DNA from: Bacteroidia bacterium
GTDB taxonomy: Bacteria > Bacteroidota > Bacteroidia > Bacteroidales > Azobacteroidaceae
NCBI GenBank assembly: GCA_025996815.1
Contig: BNTT01000032.1
Location: forward strand, 1-26,629
Direction: 5' to 3'
DNA length: 26,629 nucleotides
The notes beneath the pieces are model-generated. The model was not told the DNA's origin. It saw nothing but the letters and a program-made list of their open reading frames with translations, and did not search any database. Each line of letters begins with the position of its first letter. Position 1 is the stretch's first letter. Of the stretch, positions 8,193 to 18,182 are shown one piece after another. A program made the translations under genes and the position numbers.

Positions 8193-10214
8193 CTATGACT
8201 TGCGCATCGCCTCCAATTTCAGCAACTCGTCGCGATATTGCGCCGCTTGGAGGAAGTCGAGTTTTTTGGCGGCTTCCTGCATCAGTTTGCGCGTTTGGTC
8301 GATGGTTTTTTGCAACTGCTTGTCGGTCATGTGGTTGAGGACGGGGTCGGCTGCCATCAGAATGTCCGCCTGGTATTCGGGATATGGGTGGGAAGCCCCT
8401 CCGGATTGCTTGGCATACGGATTTGTCAGGTGCGAATCGCCGCCCGATTTGCGAATTGGCGTTGGCGTGATGTTGTTTTGTTCGTTGTAGAGAAGTTGTT
8501 TTTCGCGCCTGCGGGTGGTTTCGTCGATGGTTTTTTGCATGCTGTCGGTGATTTTGTCGGCGTAGAAAATCACTTTGCCGTTGATGTTGCGGGCGGCGCG
8601 ACCTGCCGTTTGGGTGAGCGAGCGGTGCGAGCGCAAAAAACCTTCCTTATCGGCATCGAGGATAGCCACGAGCGACACTTCGGGCAAGTCTAAGCCCTCG
8701 CGCAGGAGGTTTACGCCAATCAGCACGTCGAAAATGCCGTCGCGGAGTTTGTCCAAGATTTCGATGCGCTCAAGGGTCTCCACATCGGAGTGGATATACG
8801 CCGTCTGGATGCCTGAGCGGATGAAATAGGTGTTGAGTTCCTCCGCCATACGCTTGGTGAGCGTGGTAACGAGGGTGCGCTCGCCTTTTTCGGCGCGTTG
8901 GGCGATTTCTTCCATCAGGTCGTCAATCTGGTTGAGGCTGGGGCGTATTTCGATGACGGGGTCGAGCAGTCCCGTTGGGCGCACAACTTGCTCTACCACA
9001 ACGCCTTCGCTGGCTTCCAACTCAAAGTCGGCGGGCGTGGCAGAGATGAAAATCTTTTGCGGCGTGATGGATTCAAACTCGTCGAACGTCAGCGGGCGGT
9101 TGTCTATCGCGGCGGGAAGCCGAAAGCCGTATTCCACCAGATTGATTTTGCGCGAGTGGTCGCCGCCAAACATCGCGCGAATTTGCGGCACGGTAACGTG
9201 GCTCTCGTCAATCACCGTCAGAAAATTCTTGGGGAAATAGTCAATCAGGCAAAACGGGCGCGTTCCGGGCTGTCGCGCATCAAAATAGCGCGAATAGTTT
9301 TCGATTCCCGAACAGTAGCCAAGTTCCTTAATCATCTCCACATCGTAGGTAACACGCTCATAGAGGCGTTTGGCTTCCAACATTTGCCCGCCGTCGCGAA
9401 AAGCCTGCACCCGCTCGCCCATATCCAGCACGATTTGGTCGACCGCCATGTTGATACGTTCCTGCGTGGTAACAAACAGTTTGGAAGGGAAGATATTGTA
9501 CGTCTCAAAAGTCTCAATCCGCAGCCCTGTGTCGGGGTCGAAGGTGTAAATTTCCTCAATTTCATCGCCCCAAAACAGCACGCGCAACGCGATGTCGCCA
9601 TACGCGGGAAACACATCGACCGTGTCGCCATTCACGCGAAAATTGCCCCGCCCAAATTCCAATTGATTGCGCGAATAAAGCCCCGCCACCAACTTACGCA
9701 AAAAAGCATCGCGCGACAAATTCGCACCTCTGTTTATTGTTACCACATTTTCGCGGAAATCTTCGGGGTTGCCGATACCGTAGAGGCACGACACGGACGA
9801 CACAATAATCACGTCCTGCCGCCCCGAAAGCAGCGACGAGGTGGCAGCCAGCCGCAATTTATCAATTTCCTGATTGATAGACAAATCTTTTTCGATGTAA
9901 GTGTTGCTCGCCGGAAGATACGCCTCCGGCTGATAATAGTCGTAATACGACACAAAATATTCCACCGCATTGTGGGGGAAAAACGCCTTAAACTCGCTGT
10001 ACAACTGAGCGGCGAGCGTTTTGTTGTGGCTGAGCACGAGGGTTGGGCGGTTCACCTCCTTGATGACATTGGCGATGGTGAACGTCTTTCCGGAGCCGGT
10101 CACGCCGAGCAGAGTTTGGTAGGGCAACTGCTGCTCCAGCCCTGCCACCAACTCCTTAATCGCCACCGGCTGGTCGCCGGTGGGCTTGTAATCCGATACC
10201 AATTCAAATTTCAT
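8193..10214 (-). CDS. uvrB: Excinuclease ABC subunit B (UvrB)
   Basis: With the start at 10214 (MKFELVSDYKPTGDQP) the protein has 673 aa, the normal length. It is the damage-verification helicase of nucleotide excision repair, loaded by UvrA and recruiting UvrC. Visible motifs: Walker A GVTGSGKT at 37-44; the beta-hairpin region YYDYYQPEAYLPASNTYIEKD-like (shown by YYDYYQPEAY); the DESH Walker B; late helicase motifs REGLDLPEVSLVAILDAD and QTAGRAARN; and a C-terminal UVR domain (LQKTIDQTRKLMQEAAKKL). Before the UVR domain there is a small repeated insert, KSGGDSH and QSGGASH. A longer start at 10262 would run into the upstream methyltransferase gene and is not supported by the family. Confidence 0.97.
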   Translation of the reverse strand: MKFELVSDYKPTGDQPVAIKELVAGLEQQLPYQTLLGVTGSGKTFTIANVIKEVNRPTLVLSHNKTLAAQLYSEFKAFFPHNAVEYFVSYYDYYQPEAYLPASNTYIEKDLSINQEIDKLRLAATSSLLSGRQDVIIVSSVSCLYGIGNPEDFRENVVTINRGANLSRDAFLRKLVAGLYSRNQLEFGRGNFRVNGDTVDVFPAYGDIALRVLFWGDEIEEIYTFDPDTGLRIETFETYNIFPSKLFVTTQERINMAVDQIVLDMGERVQAFRDGGQMLEAKRLYERVTYDVEMIKELGYCSGIENYSRYFDARQPGTRPFCLIDYFPKNFLTVIDESHVTVPQIRAMFGGDHSRKINLVEYGFRLPAAIDNRPLTFDEFESITPQKIFISATPADFELEASEGVVVEQVVRPTGLLDPVIEIRPSLNQIDDLMEEIAQRAEKGERTLVTTLTKRMAEELNTYFIRSGIQTAYIHSDVETLERIEILDKLRDGIFDVLIGVNLLREGLDLPEVSLVAILDADKEGFLRSHRSLTQTAGRAARNINGKVIFYADKITDSMQKTIDETTRRREKQLLYNEQNNITPTPIRKSGGDSHLTNPYAKQSGGASHPYPEYQADILMAADPVLNHMTDKQLQKTIDQTRKLMQEAAKKLDFLQAAQYRDELLKLEAMRKS

Positions 10215-10236
10215 TCGCTTTATTTTCCTCCTCAGA

Positions 10237-10914
10237 TTATTTCCATATCGGTGCGTAGGCACTCTCCTTGTCGCGCCAATAGGATTTATACAGTTTTTTC
10301 GGCAGTCGCGGATTGAAAAAAGCCAGCCCGATATGTTTCAGGTCGAGGCAGGTGCTTGCCTGACCGCATAGTGTCTGCCACAGTTGCTTCATCTCCGGCT
10401 GCTTGTAGATATTATCCACCACGACAAGCGTGTTTTCGCTGATGGTCGGGACGAATTGTTCAATCGTCATGCCCGCCGGCAATTTGTGCACCACAATCAT
10501 ATCCCACGCGCCAACGGTGCTCGACCGGTTGAAATGCAGATTGTGCCAATGCTGCGACTTGGCAAACGCGCGCATCGGCTGCAACAATTCTGTGCGCTCC
10601 TCCTGAATGTAGCATTCGCACTCGGTCGGTCGCGCCGATGCCAGATAGAGGGAGGCAATGCCTGTGGATGCGCCTGTTTCCAAGACTGTTTTGCACTTGA
10701 AACAGGTTACGAGGCGAAACATAAGTGCGCCGTAGAGCGCCGTGGCGGCTTCCTTGTCGGTGATTTTGCTCAATGCGTCCCCGCGCGCGAGGAGTTCTTC
10801 CCTGAAATTTTCGATGACTTCAAAGGCGTAATACGGAAGTGTTTCTTCCACCACTCGCGTTATCAGATTATAGACGAAAGGCGAGTGGATGCCGTGCCCT
10901 TTGTGGGTTCTCAT
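10237..10914 (-). CDS. Small class I SAM-dependent methyltransferase
   Basis: Protein of 225 aa. A conserved N-terminal HGIHSPFVYNL motif (7-17) is followed by a SAM-binding loop VLETGASTGIASLYLASA (77-94), matching the glycine-rich motif I of class I methyltransferases, and by DMIVVHKLPAG and NTLVVVDNIYK in the places of motifs IV and V. The substrate cannot be read from the sequence. I recall this HGIHSPFVYNL type as a common uncharacterised Bacteroidota family related to O-methyltransferases. Its ATG overlaps the stop of the deacetylase gene (ATGA, 10914-10911), so translation is coupled, and uvrB follows after a 22-nt gap. Confidence 0.8.
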   Translation of the reverse strand: MRTHKGHGIHSPFVYNLITRVVEETLPYYAFEVIENFREELLARGDALSKITDKEAATALYGALMFRLVTCFKCKTVLETGASTGIASLYLASARPTECECYIQEERTELLQPMRAFAKSQHWHNLHFNRSSTVGAWDMIVVHKLPAGMTIEQFVPTISENTLVVVDNIYKQPEMKQLWQTLCGQASTCLDLKHIGLAFFNPRLPKKLYKSYWRDKESAYAPIWK

Positions 10915-11525
10915 TGGGGGATAAGTTTAAATTCATATCCCTGTTGCAGCAGCCAATCGATGGATTTCGGCAGTGCCTCTTCCAATTTGCCTTTGGAGCG
11001 CAGGGAGTCGTGAAACACAATCACGGAGCCGTTGCGCGTATATTTTGTAACATTTTCAAAGACCTGTTCTGCCGTTTGCCGGTTGCTATAATCGCGTGAT
11101 ACCACGTCCCACATCACCACCTTGAAGCGTTTGAGCACTGCGCGCAACTGCGATGGGCGGATATGTCCGTGTGGTGGGCGAAACAGCGGGCTGTCTATCA
11201 ACTCCGCCGCGGCTTCCACGTCCTTGAGGAAGGTTTCCGTATTCGTTTTCCAACCTTGCAGATGGTGGTAGGTGTGATTGCCGGTTTGGTGTCCGCGCTG
11301 CAAAATAGCGCGGTAGATTTCGGGATATTTGCGTACATTGTCGGCGACACAAAAAAAAGTCGCTTTGATGTGGTATTTGTCCAGCAAATCGAGCACCCAA
11401 GGTGTCATTTCGGGAATCGGACCATCGTCAAACGTCAGATACACCGCCTTTTCGCCCGTCTGAAACCGCCAGTGCGTTTTTGGGAAAAAGGCACGATAAA
11501 GCAACCAAGGTTGTTCAATCAGCAT
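10911..11525 (-). CDS. Polysaccharide deacetylase family protein (NodB domain)
   Basis: With the start at 11525 (MLIEQPWLLYRAFFP) the protein has 204 aa. It is a carbohydrate esterase family 4 (NodB) enzyme that removes N- or O-acetyl groups from glycans such as peptidoglycan or surface polysaccharide. Motif 1 TFDDGP is at 31-36 with the catalytic/metal Asp pair D33-D34; motif 2 NHTYHH is at 83-88, giving the metal-binding H84 and H88; RPPHGH (motif 3) and a C-terminal IVFHDS (motif 5) complete the site. No clear signal peptide is seen, only a hydrophobic N-terminal stretch. A longer frame to 11633 would extend through the promoter region and was not used. It is the first gene of the leftward deacetylase-methyltransferase-uvrB unit. 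Confidence 0.9.
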   Translation of the reverse strand: MLIEQPWLLYRAFFPKTHWRFQTGEKAVYLTFDDGPIPEMTPWVLDLLDKYHIKATFFCVADNVRKYPEIYRAILQRGHQTGNHTYHHLQGWKTNTETFLKDVEAAAELIDSPLFRPPHGHIRPSQLRAVLKRFKVVMWDVVSRDYSNRQTAEQVFENVTKYTRNGSVIVFHDSLRSKGKLEEALPKSIDWLLQQGYEFKLIPQ

Positions 11526-11556
11526 AATTTTTTTAATCGCATTTGTTTTTCGCGCG

Positions 11557-11564
11557 CAAAGGTA
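11557..11564 (-). promoter_or_regulatory. Bacteroidota -7 promoter element TAccTTTG, for the deacetylase-uvrB unit
   Basis: Exact TAnnTTTG on the minus strand in the 110-bp divergent gap. It would place the transcript start about 25 nt ahead of the deacetylase ATG at 11525. No clear -33 element was found. Confidence 0.6.
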
Positions 11565-11618
11565 GGCTTTTTTTTTGAAAAATTCACTGTTTTTGTGATT
11601 TGTCTTATAAAAAATGCT

Positions 11619-11626
11619 TACCTTTG
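11619..11626 (+). promoter_or_regulatory. Bacteroidota -7 promoter element TAccTTTG, for the glycogen-ilv unit
   Basis: Exact TAnnTTTG on the plus strand. TTTG at 11592-11595 or 11599-11602 could serve as the -33 element, 23 or 16 nt upstream. The glycogen synthase ATG at 11636 is only 9 nt past the element, so the leader would be just a few bases long. Confidence 0.65.
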
Positions 11627-11635
11627 CACCCAATT

Positions 11636-13324
11636 ATGGCAAAAAAAGAAGAAATGATACCTGACTTCATCTTTGAAACAAGTTGGGAAGTCTGTAACAA
11701 GGTGGGCGGGATTTATACCGTCCTTTCTACGCGCGCAGCCACTTTGCAGGCACTTTTGAAGGATAAAACGGTCTTCATCGGACCCGATGTGAAGCCCAAC
11801 AATCCCGATTTTTTGGAGGAGAAAACCCTTTGGAAAGAGTGGAAAACGCAGATGTTGCAAAAACTCGAACTGCCTGTTCGCGTGGGTCGCTGGAATGTGC
11901 CCGGGCAACCGCTCGTTGTTTTGGTCGATTTTCAGTCGTTGTATGCAAAGAAAAATGCGATTTATTTTGAGATGTGGGAGAAATACGGCATTGATTCCAC
12001 GGTGGGCTATGGCGATTATGACGAGTCGTGTATGTTTGCTTACGCCTCCGGAATGGTGATGGAAAGCCTCTACAATTTCTTGAAGGGCGGGCAAACCCCG
12101 TTGCCGCAGGTGATTGCACATTTCAATGAATGGACTTTGGGCATGGGCTTGCTGTATGTGCACAGCCACGCGCCGGATATTGCGACGGTTTTCACCACGC
12201 ACGCCACTTCGGTGGGACGGTCGATTTGCGGCAACGGGAAGCCTTTGTATAGCCACTTCGGAAACTATAACGGCGACCAAATGGCTCAGGAGTTGAATAT
12301 GGTGGCTAAACACACCCTCGAAAAGACGGCGGCGCACTATGCGGATTGCTTCACAACCGTGAGCGAAATCACCGGCAAAGAGTGTGGGCAACTCTTAGAC
12401 AAGGCACCGGATATTATCACGCCCAATGGGTTTGAAGCGGGTTTTGTGCCGAAAGGGACGGCCTATTCGAGCAAGCGCACTGCCGCGCGGAAGGCACTCA
12501 TCAAGGTTGCCGAACGCCTCACGGGCACTTCTATCCCCGACAATGCCTTTCTGATTTCCACCTCCGGACGCTACGAATACCGCAACAAGGGGCTGGACGT
12601 GTTCATCGAGTCAATCAATCGCGTCCGTCAAGCCAATCCGGAGCGGGCGATTGTGGCATATATATTGGTGCCGGCGTGGATGAAAGGGGCGCGGGAAGAT
12701 TTGCAGGAGCAGTTGCAACAGAAAAAAGCAGGCAAGGAGCCGCTCTACGAGCCTTTTTATACGCACGAACTGGTGCAGCCCGGAACCGACCCCATCAGCG
12801 ACTACCTCTACTATTTGGATTTCACCAATTGGCAGGACGAAAAAGTGAAAATCGTGTTTGTGCCGTCGTATCTGCACGGCGACGACGGCATTTTCAATAT
12901 GCCCTACTACGACTTGCTGGTTGGGATGGATTTGACCGTTTACCCCTCCTATTATGAGCCGTGGGGCTACACGCCGCTGGAAAGCATCGCCTTTCGCGTG
13001 CCCACCATCACCACCGACTTGGCAGGTTTCGGCATTTGGGCAAAACATTCGGGCAAGGGCGCAGAAAAACGCCTGGGCGTGGAAATAGTGAAGCGCACCG
13101 ACGACAACTATTCCGAGGTAGCCGAAGCCATCAAAAAAACAATTTTGGCAAGGCTCACCGAAAGCAAAGAGCAGTTGCTGGAACGTCAGGAAGCCGCACT
13201 ATCCCTGTCCGAAAAAGCCTCGTGGACACATTTCATCCACTATTATTTGGAGGCTTATGCCATCGCATTGCAAAAGAGCAGTAAAAAGAACAAGAAAAAA
13301 ACAGAAAAAAAAATAAAAAATTAA
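11636..13324 (+). CDS. Glycogen synthase, eukaryotic-like (GT3 family)
   Basis: Protein of 562 aa from ATG 11636. It extends glycogen chains with glucose from a nucleotide sugar. The start PDFIFETSWEVCNKVGGIYT is the GT3 signature: a KVGGI nucleotide-sugar loop like that of the animal/yeast enzyme instead of the usual bacterial GT5 form. Further family marks are HFNEWTLGMGLLY, TTHATSVGRSICGNGKPLY, DIITPNGFE and, near the C terminus, YPSYYEPWGYTPLESIAFRV, which holds the catalytic Glu pair region. The frame is open further upstream (to 11600), but that would include the promoter. The tail is Lys-rich (KKNKKKTEKKIKN) over an A-run. A phosphorylase gene follows after 15 nt, a pairing common in Bacteroidales. 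Confidence 0.9.
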   Translation: MAKKEEMIPDFIFETSWEVCNKVGGIYTVLSTRAATLQALLKDKTVFIGPDVKPNNPDFLEEKTLWKEWKTQMLQKLELPVRVGRWNVPGQPLVVLVDFQSLYAKKNAIYFEMWEKYGIDSTVGYGDYDESCMFAYASGMVMESLYNFLKGGQTPLPQVIAHFNEWTLGMGLLYVHSHAPDIATVFTTHATSVGRSICGNGKPLYSHFGNYNGDQMAQELNMVAKHTLEKTAAHYADCFTTVSEITGKECGQLLDKAPDIITPNGFEAGFVPKGTAYSSKRTAARKALIKVAERLTGTSIPDNAFLISTSGRYEYRNKGLDVFIESINRVRQANPERAIVAYILVPAWMKGAREDLQEQLQQKKAGKEPLYEPFYTHELVQPGTDPISDYLYYLDFTNWQDEKVKIVFVPSYLHGDDGIFNMPYYDLLVGMDLTVYPSYYEPWGYTPLESIAFRVPTITTDLAGFGIWAKHSGKGAEKRLGVEIVKRTDDNYSEVAEAIKKTILARLTESKEQLLERQEAALSLSEKASWTHFIHYYLEAYAIALQKSSKKNKKKTEKKIKN

Positions 13325-13339
13325 TAAAAGTATAGACAG

Positions 13340-15904
13340 ATGAAAATCAAAGCGAGTTACGCCAATGAGGGCGTGTGGAGAGAAGGAAGCGTGCGCGCGA
13401 AACTTCCCGACGAGTTGAAAGTGCTGGACGAAATCGCCCGCAACTTGTGGTGGGTGTGGAACTACGAAGCCACAGAGATGTTTTCCCGCTTAGACAAAGA
13501 ACTTTGGGAATACACCGGAGGCAATCCCGTGCTCATGCTGCAAAGTTTGACGGTGTCGCAGTATGACGCCATCTCGAAAGACCGCGACATCATGGCGAGC
13601 ATCCATGCCGTGTATACGAAGTTTCGCGCCTATATGGACGAGCCATATAGCAAAACAATCCCAAGCATTGCCTATTTCAGCATGGAATATGGGCTGTCTA
13701 ACGTCCTGAAAATCTATTCTGGCGGGCTGGGCATTCTGGCGGGCGACTATATCAAGGAGGCGAGCGATGTGCACGCCGATTTGACGGCAGTCGGGTTTTT
13801 GTATCGCTACGGCTATTTCACGCAGTCGCTGTCGATGGAGGGTCAACAAATTGCCAATTATGAGGCGCAGGATTTTGACAAACTGCCTATCGAACAGGTA
13901 CTTAACGACCGCAACAAGCCGCTGGTGCTGGATATTCCCTACAATGCGTTTACCGTCAAGGCACACGTTTGGGCGGTGAATGTCGGTCGCGTGAAGCTCT
14001 ATTTGTTGGACACCGATTTGCCTCAAAACAGCGAATGGGACCGTTCTATCACGGCTCAACTCTACGGTGGCGACAATGAACACCGCCTCAAGCAGGAATA
14101 TCTTCTGGGCATTGGCGGCATCATGCTGCTCAACCATTTGGGCATCAAAAAGCAGGTCTATCATTGCAATGAAGGTCATGCGGCGTTGATAAATGCGCAA
14201 CGGTTGGCGGATTACATCGCCGGCGGGTTGAGTTTCAATGAGGCGATGGAGGTGGTGCGTGCTTCGGCTTTATACACCTGCCACACGCCTGTGCCGGCAG
14301 GGCACGACTATTTCGACGAGGCTTTGTTCAAGAAATATATGAGCCATTTCCCCGAAAAATTGAAGCTTTCGTGGCAAGAATTGATAGATATGGGGCGTGC
14401 CCATCCGGGCAGCGACGAGAAATTTTCGATGAGCGTGTTTGCGCTCAACACCTGCCTCAACGCCAATGGCGTGTCGTATTTGCACGGCGAAGTGTCGAAA
14501 AAGATGTTTGCACCCGTTTGGAAGGGCTATGCACCGCAGGAATTGCACGTTGCCTATGTTACGAATGGCGTCCACATGCCCACCTGGGCAGCCTCGGAAT
14601 GGCGCAAATGTTATGAAAAATATTTTGACAAGAACTTTTACAACGACCAGTCGAATCCCAAAATTTGGGAAAAGGTCTATGACATCCCCGACGAAGAAAT
14701 TTGGGAAGTGCGCATGGCAATGAAAAATCGCTTGGTCAAATACATCCGCGAATCGTTTACAGAAAGTTGGCTCAAAAATCAGGGCGACCCCTCCAAAGTG
14801 GTTTCTATCCTCGACAAAATTGACCCAAATGCGTTGTTGATTGGCTTCGGACGCCGATTTGCGACTTACAAACGCGCGCATCTGCTGTTCACTGATTTGG
14901 ACAGGCTGGCGGCAATCCTGAACAATCCGGAATGTCCCGTGCAGGTGATTTTCACGGGAAAAGCGCACCCTGCCGATGGGGGCGGGCAGGCGTTGATAAA
15001 ACACATCGTGGAAGTGTCGCGCCGCCCCGAATTTTTGGGAAAAATCATCTTCCTCGAAAATTACGATATGCGCTTGGCAAAACGCCTCGTGTCGGGGGTC
15101 GATATTTGGCTCAATACGCCCACGCGCCCGCTGGAAGCATCCGGCACTTCGGGCGAAAAAGCACAGATGAACGGTGTGCTAAACTTCTCTGTATTAGACG
15201 GTTGGTGGTACGAAGGCTATCGCAAAGAGGCGGGTTGGGCACTGACCGACAAGCGCAGTTATGAAAATCAGCAATACCAAGACCAGTTGGATGCTGCCAC
15301 GATTTATTCCATGCTCGAAAAAGAGATTATCCCGCTGTATTACAAGAAAGATGCGAAAAACTACTCATCGGAGTGGGTGAAATACATCAAAAATTCGATT
15401 GCACAAATTGCACCGCATTACACCACCAAGCGGATGTTTGACGATTACGACAAGCGTTTCTATTCCGTATTGGCAGAACGCTCTAAGACGCTGGCAGTCA
15501 ACAACTTCGCCAAAGCGAAAGAACTCGCCGCGTGGAAAGAGGAAGTTGCCTCGCACTGGGACGAAATCGAAGTGGTGTCCGTCAAATACGACCAACATAC
15601 ATGGATGCGCGGCATCGAAGTGGGCGATTCGGTGGGCGTGCAAGTGGTGGTCGACAAGCACAATTTGCGCGGCGGTTTGGGCTTGGAACTCGTTTCTGTT
15701 CAAACAGATGTGGCAACCGGAGTAGATAGATTCAGAGTCAATTCCGTCCATTGGAACAAGAAAGAAGGCACTCTTCGCTATTTCTCAACGCAAATTGTAG
15801 CCGAAGAAGCGGGCAATTTCCGTTTCGGCATACGCATTTATCCCTACAATGAAGACATCCCGCACCGTATGGATTTTGCATACGTGAAGTGGATAAATAT
15901 CTGA
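13340..15904 (+). CDS. glgP: Alpha-glucan (glycogen/maltodextrin) phosphorylase, GT35
   Basis: Protein of 854 aa that releases glucose-1-phosphate from alpha-1,4-glucan with a pyridoxal-phosphate cofactor. The N terminus (about 1-110, [20 protein letters not shown]) is the DUF3417 domain of the short bacterial phosphorylase type. The catalytic part shows [55 protein letters not shown] and [20 protein letters not shown], in which the Lys after GTSGE is the expected pyridoxal-phosphate Lys. An extra C-terminal domain of about 110 aa is beta-rich. It partners the glycogen synthase 15 nt upstream, covering both storage and release. The stop is 5 nt before ilvB, so these unrelated pathways appear to be on one mRNA. 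Confidence 0.93.
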   Translation: MKIKASYANEGVWREGSVRAKLPDELKVLDEIARNLWWVWNYEATEMFSRLDKELWEYTGGNPVLMLQSLTVSQYDAISKDRDIMASIHAVYTKFRAYMDEPYSKTIPSIAYFSMEYGLSNVLKIYSGGLGILAGDYIKEASDVHADLTAVGFLYRYGYFTQSLSMEGQQIANYEAQDFDKLPIEQVLNDRNKPLVLDIPYNAFTVKAHVWAVNVGRVKLYLLDTDLPQNSEWDRSITAQLYGGDNEHRLKQEYLLGIGGIMLLNHLGIKKQVYHCNEGHAALINAQRLADYIAGGLSFNEAMEVVRASALYTCHTPVPAGHDYFDEALFKKYMSHFPEKLKLSWQELIDMGRAHPGSDEKFSMSVFALNTCLNANGVSYLHGEVSKKMFAPVWKGYAPQELHVAYVTNGVHMPTWAASEWRKCYEKYFDKNFYNDQSNPKIWEKVYDIPDEEIWEVRMAMKNRLVKYIRESFTESWLKNQGDPSKVVSILDKIDPNALLIGFGRRFATYKRAHLLFTDLDRLAAILNNPECPVQVIFTGKAHPADGGGQALIKHIVEVSRRPEFLGKIIFLENYDMRLAKRLVSGVDIWLNTPTRPLEASGTSGEKAQMNGVLNFSVLDGWWYEGYRKEAGWALTDKRSYENQQYQDQLDAATIYSMLEKEIIPLYYKKDAKNYSSEWVKYIKNSIAQIAPHYTTKRMFDDYDKRFYSVLAERSKTLAVNNFAKAKELAAWKEEVASHWDEIEVVSVKYDQHTWMRGIEVGDSVGVQVVVDKHNLRGGLGLELVSVQTDVATGVDRFRVNSVHWNKKEGTLRYFSTQIVAEEAGNFRFGIRIYPYNEDIPHRMDFAYVKWINI

Positions 15905-15909
15905 CAGGC

Positions 15910-17622
15910 ATGGAGAAGAAAACGATACCCGGCTCACAGGCGTTGCTGGAGGCGTTGCTCCACGAGGGAGTGGATACCATTTTTGGCTATCCGGGGGGGC
16001 AGGCTATTCCCATCTACGATTCGTTGTATGACTATCGCGACAAACTCAACCACGTTCTCGTGCGCCACGAACAGGGGGCGACACACGCTGCTCAGGGCTA
16101 TGCCCGCGTGTCGGGAAAGGTGGGCGTGACGGTCGTAACGTCCGGTCCGGGCATCTCAAACACCATCACGGGCATTGCCGACGCGATGCTCGACAGCACG
16201 CCCATCGTGGTGATTGCGGGACAGGTGCCCACGGCACTGCTGGGGACGGATGCTTTTCAGGAAATAGACGTGATTGGTGTGACCCTGCCGATTACCAAAT
16301 GGGCGCATCAGGTGCGCACGGCGGAGGATATACCGGTGGCAATTGCCCGCGCGTTTTACATCGCCTCCACCGGTCGTCCGGGTCCTGTGGTGCTGGATAT
16401 TACGAAAAATGCGCAGACCACCGTGGCTGACTACAAGCCGCACACGGTCAGTTTTATACGCTCCTACATTCCCGTGCCCGACATTAATGTGGCGAGCATT
16501 GAGGCGGCGGCAGACCTTATTCACACTGCAAAAAAGCCATTCGCCATTGTGGGACAAGGAGTTACGCTGGGGAATGCTGAAAAAGAATTGCTGGCATTTC
16601 TGAAAAAGGCGGATATTCCTGCGGCATCCACGTTTATGGGGCTTTCTACGTTGCCGACAGACGAGCCGCTCAACGTGGGCATCGTGGGTATGCACGGCAA
16701 TGTGGCTCCCAACCTGAAAACCAACGAATGTGATGTGCTGATTGCCATCGGGATGCGCTTTGCCGACCGTGTGACGGGCGATTTGACCCGCTATGCCAAG
16801 CAGGCAAAAATCATCCATTTCGACATCGACCCTGCGGAAATCAATAAAAATGTGAAAGCCGATGTGGCGGTGCTGGGCGATGCCAAAGAAACGCTGCCGG
16901 CAGTGACCAAACGACTGAACGAAGCGAAGCACACCGAGTGGATAGCCTCGTTCCAACCATCTAAGGTTAAGGAAGTTACGGTGGTCATCGACAAAGAAAT
17001 TGCGCCGCAGACGGGTCCGCTGAAAATGGGCGAAGTGGTGCGAAAAGTGTCGGAAGCCACCAACCACGATGCCGTTTTGGTAACCGATGTGGGGCAAAAT
17101 CAGATGATGGCATTGCGCTATTTCAAATACAGACACAGCAAGAGCGTGGTCACGTCGGGCGGTTTGGGCACGATGGGCTTCGGCTTGCCGGCAGCGATTG
17201 GTGCCGCGTTTGGAGCACCCCACCGCACAGTTTGTGCGTTTGTGGGCGATGGCGGCTTGCAAATGACTATTCAAGAACTCGGCACGATTATGCAATACCA
17301 CACGCCGGTGAAAATCATCCTGCTGAACAACGATTTCCTCGGCATGGTGCGCCAATGGCAGGAGTTGTTCTTCGACGAACGCTATTCCCACACGGAAATG
17401 CTCAACCCCAATTTCGTGCAAATCGCAACGGCGTACAACATCCCCGCCCGAGCAGTGGAAACCCGCGAAGAATTGGATGCCGCCATAAAAGAAATGCTCG
17501 CCACCCCCGGTCCCTACCTCTTGGATGCCCACGTCGTCCAAAAAGGCATGGTCTATCCAATGGTGCCCGGAGGAGCCGCCATCACCGATATTTTACTTGG
17601 AGAGGAAGAATATGGAAAATAA
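15910..17622 (+). CDS. ilvB: Acetolactate synthase, large (catalytic) subunit
   Basis: Protein of 570 aa from ATG 15910. It condenses two pyruvates to acetolactate, or pyruvate with 2-oxobutyrate, the first common step of valine, leucine and isoleucine synthesis. Features: GYPGG at 26-30; the thiamine-activating Glu E54 in VRHEQGATHAAQGYAR; the FAD/herbicide-region QVPTALLGTDAFQE; and the thiamine-diphosphate motif GDGG (446-449) through NND (473-475), about 27 residues apart as in the family. A GTG start at 15889 would overlap the phosphorylase gene by 16 nt and add seven residues not typical of the family. It overlaps ilvN by 11 nt. Confidence 0.95.
   Translation: MEKKTIPGSQALLEALLHEGVDTIFGYPGGQAIPIYDSLYDYRDKLNHVLVRHEQGATHAAQGYARVSGKVGVTVVTSGPGISNTITGIADAMLDSTPIVVIAGQVPTALLGTDAFQEIDVIGVTLPITKWAHQVRTAEDIPVAIARAFYIASTGRPGPVVLDITKNAQTTVADYKPHTVSFIRSYIPVPDINVASIEAAADLIHTAKKPFAIVGQGVTLGNAEKELLAFLKKADIPAASTFMGLSTLPTDEPLNVGIVGMHGNVAPNLKTNECDVLIAIGMRFADRVTGDLTRYAKQAKIIHFDIDPAEINKNVKADVAVLGDAKETLPAVTKRLNEAKHTEWIASFQPSKVKEVTVVIDKEIAPQTGPLKMGEVVRKVSEATNHDAVLVTDVGQNQMMALRYFKYRHSKSVVTSGGLGTMGFGLPAAIGAAFGAPHRTVCAFVGDGGLQMTIQELGTIMQYHTPVKIILLNNDFLGMVRQWQELFFDERYSHTEMLNPNFVQIATAYNIPARAVETREELDAAIKEMLATPGPYLLDAHVVQKGMVYPMVPGGAAITDILLGEEEYGK
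17599..17608 (+). promoter_or_regulatory. Shine-Dalgarno-like site deciding the ilvN start
   Basis: GGAGAGGAAG inside the end of ilvB, with AGGA 5 nt ahead of the ATG at 17612. Strong purine-rich sites are uncommon in this window, so it supports this start over in-frame upstream Met codons within ilvB. Confidence 0.55.
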
Positions 17623-18160
17623 CACATTATATACAATCACGATTTTTTCCGAAAATATGGTCGGGCTGTTGAATCAGGTTACGATTATTTTTACGCGGCG
17701 CGGGTTGAATATTGAGACGCTTTCGGTGTCGCCTTCTGCCATTGCCGGTATCCACAAGTTCACAATCACCGCTTTTGCCGATGAGGAAACGATGAAGAAG
17801 GTGGTCAAGCAAATCGACAAGCGGGTGGGTATCGTGAAGTCGTATTTCCACGCCGACAAGGATTTGATTCATCAGGAAATCGCTCTGTATAAGTTATCTA
17901 CGCAAAAATTGCTGTCGCTGGGGTCGATAGAAGACATCGTTCGCCGCTACAATGCCCGCATTCTCGATATGACGGAGGTGTGGACGGTGCTGGAAAAAAC
18001 GGGGCACCACGAAGATACGCAGGCGCTGTTTGAAGAGTTGAAAGAAAAAATCGGTGTGCTGCAATTCATCCGTTCGGGACGCATCGCCATCACCAAATCC
18101 AATGTGGAACGCCTCAGCGATATGCTCGCGGCGGTGGAAGACAAATTGAAGGAAAAATAA
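17612..18160 (+). CDS. ilvN: Acetolactate synthase, small (regulatory) subunit
   Basis: Protein of 182 aa. The N-terminal ACT domain (about 1-80) reads YTITIFSENMVGLLNQVTII, then FTRRGLNIETLSVSPSAIAG, the standard regulatory-subunit pattern where branched-chain amino acids bind for feedback inhibition. The C-terminal half matches the ALS small-subunit domain (RIAITKSNVERLSDML near the end). Length is in the normal 160-190 range. The start overlaps the ilvB stop by 11 nt, which suggests coupled translation in a fixed ratio. An extended frame from 17525 lies wholly within ilvB and is rejected. Confidence 0.94.
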   Translation: MENNTLYTITIFSENMVGLLNQVTIIFTRRGLNIETLSVSPSAIAGIHKFTITAFADEETMKKVVKQIDKRVGIVKSYFHADKDLIHQEIALYKLSTQKLLSLGSIEDIVRRYNARILDMTEVWTVLEKTGHHEDTQALFEELKEKIGVLQFIRSGRIAITKSNVERLSDMLAAVEDKLKEK

Positions 18161-18182
18161 ATTTTAAAAAAGATATAAAAAA

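Noticed and set aside
10215..10262. Extended N terminus for UvrB from 10262
   Set aside because: Overlaps the upstream methyltransferase gene and adds 16 residues before the universally conserved MKFELVSDYKPTGDQP-type start.
8898..10316. Long plus-strand open frame (472 codons) opposite uvrB
   Set aside because: It is antisense to a complete, well-conserved uvrB, has no recognisable domain, and is explained by codon bias of the real gene leaving few stops on the other strand.
11526..11633. Extended N terminus for the deacetylase
   Set aside because: It runs through both divergent promoter elements; the family starts at MLIEQP.
16156..17541. Long minus-strand open frame (461 codons) opposite ilvB
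   Set aside because: His/Arg-rich sequence without domains, fully antisense to ilvB with all its catalytic motifs.
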